A stretch of 9,937 nt of DNA from NCBI GenBank assembly GCA_905373315.1, contig CAJPSL010000008.1, positions 1 to 9,937 on the forward strand, in the 5' to 3' direction. This DNA is from Candidatus Saccharimonadota bacterium. Its GTDB lineage: Bacteria; Patescibacteriota; Saccharimonadia; Saccharimonadales; Saccharimonadaceae. Made by a program: the position numbers and the translations under genes. Below are positions 6,203 to 9,937 of this stretch, in pieces; position 1 is the stretch's first letter; every line of letters begins with the position of its first letter. The notes under the pieces were generated by a model that saw nothing but the letters and a program-made list of their open reading frames with translations, was not told the origin of the DNA and did no database searches.

Positions 6203-6217
6203 GCTTGAATTATACCA
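6203..6217 (-). promoter_or_regulatory. Extended -10 promoter of the membrane protein (leaderless start)
   Basis: On the minus strand TGG+TATAAT (6217-6209) is followed by six bases (TCAAGC) and ATG at 6202. The TATAAT is a perfect consensus. It overlaps the -35 of the divergent rplK promoter by two bases. Confidence 0.75.
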
Positions 6218-6233
6218 CACTTTTTTGTATAAT
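6205..6233 (+). promoter_or_regulatory. rplK promoter
   Basis: TTGAAT (6205-6210), a 17-base spacer and TATAAT (6228-6233) form a near-consensus promoter. Initiation near 6240 gives a leader of about 50 bases before rplK, with GAAAGGG (6275-6281) as the ribosome site. The -35 overlaps the -10 of the divergent membrane-protein promoter. Confidence 0.75.
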
Positions 6234-6290
6234 ACCTATGTTACGCACACTTTCAATACGCTTCAACTAATTTTGAAAGGGTTTATCATC

Positions 6291-6716
6291 ATGGCAAAGA
6301 AAGTCATTGGAAATCTAAAACTACGCATTCCAGCTGGTCGCGCTACCGCTGGGCCTCCAGTTGGTTCAACCTTGGGTCAGTGGGGACTAAACATGATGGA
6401 TTTCATCAATCCATTTAACGACGCCACCAAAGATTTGATGGGTAAAGACGTCATTGTGCACATTCAAGTGTTTGAAGACCGCACTTTCGCATGGAAATCA
6501 TTGGGTCAGCCAGTGGACGACATGATCCGCGAAAAAGCCGGTATCCAAAAGGGTAGCGGCAAGCCACACACCGACAAAGTTGGTAAAATCACCCGCGCTC
6601 AACTGGAAGAAATCGCTGAAGTCAAAAAAGACCAGCTCAACGCCATCGACACAGACGGCGCCGTCAAAATCATCGCCGGTACTGCTCGCAGTATGGGCGT
6701 TGAAGTTACTGACTAA
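6291..6716 (+). CDS. rplK: Large ribosomal subunit protein L11
   Basis: L11 forms the GTPase-associated stalk base with 23S rRNA helices 43/44 and contacts elongation factors. This 141-residue protein has both domains. The N-domain has KLRIPAGRATAGPPVGSTLGQWGLN (9-33), including the PPVG motif, and the C-terminal RNA-binding domain has KAGIQKGSGKPHTDKVGKITRAQLEEIAEVK and AVKIIAGTARSMGVEV. Length is typical (about 141). The frame is open upstream to 6165, but the conserved MAKK start and the ribosome site fix 6291. rplA, usually next and often co-regulated, is not present; an unrelated small membrane protein follows. It has its own strong promoter rather than depending on nusG. Confidence 0.97.
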   Translation: MAKKVIGNLKLRIPAGRATAGPPVGSTLGQWGLNMMDFINPFNDATKDLMGKDVIVHIQVFEDRTFAWKSLGQPVDDMIREKAGIQKGSGKPHTDKVGKITRAQLEEIAEVKKDQLNAIDTDGAVKIIAGTARSMGVEVTD

Positions 6717-6734
6717 TCAGTTTCTCGCGTCAAC

Positions 6735-6769
6735 TACAAATTACTCTCGCTCAGGCGGGAGTAATTGTA
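6735..6769. terminator. Strong hairpin after rplK without a T-run
   Basis: AATTACTCTCGC (6739-6750) pairs with GCGGGAGTAATT (6755-6766) over 12 pairs (one T-G) around TCAG. The stem extends by TAC/GTA (6735-6737/6767-6769) past one bulged A. The following bases (CATTATAACC) are not T-rich, so this is not a classic intrinsic terminator. It may block or process the rplK 3' end. Its right arm includes the -35 position of the next promoter. Confidence 0.5.
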
Positions 6770-6799
6770 CATTATAACCAAATATGATATAACATGGGT
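6765..6799 (+). promoter_or_regulatory. Extended -10 promoter of the small membrane protein (leaderless start)
   Basis: TTGTAC (6765-6770), a 17-base spacer, then TGA+TATAAC (6785-6793), six bases and ATG at 6800. An earlier in-frame ATG at 6794 directly abuts the -10 box, so it would lie upstream of the expected RNA start. Confidence 0.55.
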
Positions 6800-7084
6800 A
6801 TGGATCTGGCAGAATTTGCAAAGCTATCAACAGAGAACGAAAGGGGACTCAAAGACACCATCAAATCCGTTGTCGGTGCAGTAGCCATTACCTCTGCTTT
6901 GTTCATTCCGCCAGCGATCATACTGAAGGAAGCGGCCGATACCGCTGCTAATTCTATCCACATCAACACCGAGCCCACTTCGGTACCTTTAACTGAAAAA
7001 ACATCATCAACCCAAGGTCCAAACCAAACACCACCAACTCCTAGAGGCTTTTTGCAAACTATCATCGACAATATTGGTGGTTAA
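6800..7084 (+). CDS. Hypothetical small protein with one membrane helix
   Basis: I do not recognise the family. The 94-residue product has a short charged N-terminus (MDLAEFAKLSTENERG), a hydrophobic helix at about 22-44 (SVVGAVAITSALFIPPAIIL), and a Thr/Pro/Ser-rich tail (about 55-82) ending in FLQTIIDNIGG. Such a layout suggests a single-pass membrane protein with a flexible, probably exported tail, or a weak signal-anchor. The start is taken at 6800 on promoter grounds; starting at 6794 would add only two residues. The tsaC-like gene begins 17 bases after its stop, so the two are likely on one transcript. Confidence 0.6.
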   Translation: MDLAEFAKLSTENERGLKDTIKSVVGAVAITSALFIPPAIILKEAADTAANSIHINTEPTSVPLTEKTSSTQGPNQTPPTPRGFLQTIIDNIGG

Positions 7085-7101
7085 TCTAACGAAACAATTC
7101 A

Positions 7102-7653
7102 ATGCTCATCACAAATACCATATCCGACCCCCGTGTGTCAGAGGCACTTACCAGTGCCAACTTGGTCGTCCTCAGAACCGACACCATCTACGGTATCGTC
7201 GCTTCCGCTGCCAACCGCCACGCCATGGAGCGGCTATACCGCGCTAAACATCGTCCAGCTAACGAATCATGCATCATCCTGGTCGCTGACATCTCCGACA
7301 TCCCGGGTTTAACTGCTACTCAACGTCAGCACTACCTACAGCTGAATGCCGAGCGACCGACCAGCATCGTTGTACCAGCCAGCAACGATTTTCCGCACAC
7401 CGCCCACCAAAACGGCACACTAGCTTTTCGACTAGTCACCGGCAGCTTAGCACAGCTCATTCGCCAAACCGGCCCCTTGTTGGCACCCAGCGCCAACCCA
7501 GCTGGCATGCCACCAGCTAATAATATCACCGAAGCCATCAAGTACTTCGGTGATATGGTGAGTGTCTATGTCGACGGCGGGGAAGTGACGTCCTCAGTCG
7601 CGTCACGCATCATTAAGTTGCAAGCTGGCAACATCGTCACTATTCGCGCTTAG
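7102..7653 (+). CDS. tsaC: Threonylcarbamoyl-AMP synthase (TsaC/YrdC/Sua5 family)
   Basis: The enzyme makes L-threonylcarbamoyladenylate from threonine, bicarbonate and ATP, the first step of the t6A37 modification in ANN-decoding tRNAs. The 183-residue protein is the short YrdC-domain form without the Sua5 C-terminal domain. Family motifs are LRTDTIYGIV (24-33), YRAKHRPANE (46-55, the basic K/R-P substrate motif), RPTSIVVPA (85-93), LAFRLV (107-112) and APSANPAGMPPA (128-139). The family's usual STIV/VD near the C-terminus is replaced by YVDGGEVTSSVASRII. No Shine-Dalgarno site is seen before ATG. With only 17 bases to the previous stop, it is either translationally coupled or has an unrecognised promoter at TAATCT (7082-7087). 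It converges on enolase with a 6-base gap. Confidence 0.9.
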   Translation: MLITNTISDPRVSEALTSANLVVLRTDTIYGIVASAANRHAMERLYRAKHRPANESCIILVADISDIPGLTATQRQHYLQLNAERPTSIVVPASNDFPHTAHQNGTLAFRLVTGSLAQLIRQTGPLLAPSANPAGMPPANNITEAIKYFGDMVSVYVDGGEVTSSVASRIIKLQAGNIVTIRA

Positions 7654-7659
7654 TGCGCC

Positions 7660-8985
<1,326 letters not shown>

Positions 8986-9517
8986 CTAACTGTAGTGTAC
9001 GTCAGCAAATCCTGTCTCACCTGAATGGGTTATGATACCCGACATACAGCTAGTTACTGTCACCGTCTTACCATCCCGTGAACCGCGCATCTTAAGAGGC
9101 CCTGCGCAGTGACTGGTAAGACGGTCTACGCCAGCTTGTAATTTAGCTGACTGCCTGTCAAAGCTGTCTAATATCTCCATGACCTCTCTTTGCTTATGGG
9201 CTATAGCACTAGTAGCCATTTGACCTATCTGGTCATCTGTCAATGACACCAAGGCCTCATGGCCCGCCTCTCTCATCATCAGTAAACGCTGTTTTACTTG
9301 TTCAGTATCTATACTCAGGCCTTCTTGTACTTCTTGGCGTATACAAGCTATTCCCCCCAAGATTGTGCTTTAGCACTGGACAATCTCGACACTTCCTAGG
9401 GACCGTAGCCATATCTTCGCCAGTTAGACCTGCACCAGTCATAATGTCATCAAAGGTCGCATCTACGTTTGCTTCATCATGCCCACCAGGTGTGAAATTG
9501 CTCTTCTCGCGTTCCAT
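8986..9517 (-). CDS. Hypothetical cysteine-containing protein, frame disrupted at a run of six G
   Basis: I do not recognise the family. From ATG at 9517, one frame gives MEREKSNFTPGG... through RKCRDCPVLKHNLGG. At the G-run (C-run on plus, 9353-9358) that frame goes off into unlike sequence, while the next frame carries on as GGIACIRQEVQEGLSID to a TAG at 8986. With five instead of six G, the product is one 176-residue protein. It has CxxC (43, 46), another Cys at 58 and two further Cys in the C-terminal part (TSHCAGP, TSCMSG), which could bind metal, with a charged helical middle. The second frame could start alone at TTG 9360, but this seems less likely. A GATAAT box with TG two bases upstream (9539-9531) stands 13 bases before ATG, giving a very short leader. 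The nearest cause is a homopolymer sequencing error; a real mutation or programmed slippage is possible. Confidence 0.55.
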
Positions 9518-9584
9518 AGTAATTACACATATTATCACATTGTTGCCAAAAACGCAACTATTCCATAGAATGAGCTCACTGCTA

Positions 9585-9619
9585 TTGATTTTTCTGCAAT
9601 TCACTGGTATAATATATAT
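9585..9619 (+). promoter_or_regulatory. Extended -10 promoter of the right-end gene (leaderless start)
   Basis: TTGATT (9585-9590), a 17-base spacer and TGG+TATAAT (9605-9613), then six bases (ATATAT) and ATG at 9620. This is the strongest promoter match in the window. No Shine-Dalgarno site is present. Confidence 0.75.
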
Positions 9620-9937
9620 ATGAGTGAAGCGTCATTTACCAGTCCCCCGAAGCGACCAATTGATTTGGACGGTCTGATGGACATGGCTTACACTACCTTG
9701 GATGTACCAGACGAGGCATTACAGACAACCCTGAACCATCAACTATTCACCCCTGACTTACTGAGCAAGCCAGTCGATATCACCGCCATGACCTCTCACC
9801 CCAACAGCGAAGGCGAACCTATATTAGGCGTCGAACAATTTTCAGAGGCAGTCGCACGGTTTGAAGTCAGCTCAGAGCTGGGCGAACGCACAGTGCGTCT
9901 GGCGCTCGACAACGGCGATAGTCTGGCTCTTGTTGGC
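9620..9937 (+). CDS. Hypothetical protein, 5' part (runs off the window)
   Basis: The frame is open from ATG 9620 to the window end, 106 codons, beginning MSEASFTSPPKRPIDLDGL and reading through LLSKPVDITAMTSHPNSEG to TVRLALDNGDSLALVG. I do not recognise a family. It looks soluble and acidic, with no signal peptide or membrane helix in the visible part; the last 40 residues look like beta strands of a small domain. It is divergent from the cysteine-containing protein gene, with about 100 bases between the two start codons holding both promoters. The consensus promoter and exact spacing make the start and the reality of the gene likely, although its product stays unknown. Confidence 0.6.
   Translation, partial: MSEASFTSPPKRPIDLDGLMDMAYTTLDVPDEALQTTLNHQLFTPDLLSKPVDITAMTSHPNSEGEPILGVEQFSEAVARFEVSSELGERTVRLALDNGDSLALVG

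Noticed and set aside
6238..6270. Ten-codon leader peptide (MLRTLSIRFN) at the start of the rplK mRNA
   Set aside because: ATG is only four bases after the -10, so it would lie before or at the RNA start; there is no regulatory codon run and no attenuator structure.

Overview
The window looks like a chromosomal housekeeping segment of a small-genome bacterium, most likely from the Candidate Phyla Radiation and possibly Saccharibacteria (TM7). This placement comes from gene character, not a database match: compact genes, several small membrane proteins of unknown family, a short lysine-rich SecE, and core genes spread among unrelated ones. Base composition looks roughly balanced. Of 13 readable stop codons, 9 are TAA, 4 are TAG and none is TGA. 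There is a normal tRNA-Trp(CCA).

Left end (1-957): a GT4/GT5-like glycosyltransferase is read on the minus strand from 957. It is broken near its middle. Its continuation lies on the plus strand at 79-189, flanked by a 37-bp inverted repeat, and the extreme left end repeats an internal piece of the same gene. This is either a natural inversion/duplication or a chimeric join.

Middle (1115-6716): tRNA-Trp with promoter and terminator; a P-loop kinase followed by a YgjP/SprT-type metallopeptidase; an orphan PAS-type sensor histidine kinase; secE and nusG; two hypothetical reading frames that may be one split gene; a four-helix membrane protein on the minus strand; and rplK (L11). tRNA-Trp, secE, nusG and rplK appear in the familiar bacterial order, but other genes separate them, and rplA does not follow rplK.

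Right (6800-9937): a small single-helix membrane protein, a TsaC/YrdC-type threonylcarbamoyl-AMP synthase, enolase on the minus strand, a cysteine-containing unknown protein on the minus strand with a frame change at a run of six C, and the start of an unknown plus-strand gene that runs off the window.

The most striking regularity is in gene starts. Six genes have an extended -10 box (TG-N-TATAAT-like) followed by exactly 6 or 7 bases and then ATG, which leaves no room for a Shine-Dalgarno sequence. These should be leaderless mRNAs. In contrast, secE, nusG, rplK, the metallopeptidase and the gene after nusG have clear Shine-Dalgarno sites, and secE and rplK have untranslated leaders. The pattern decides several start codons (1267, 6202, 6800) that differ from the longest open frame.
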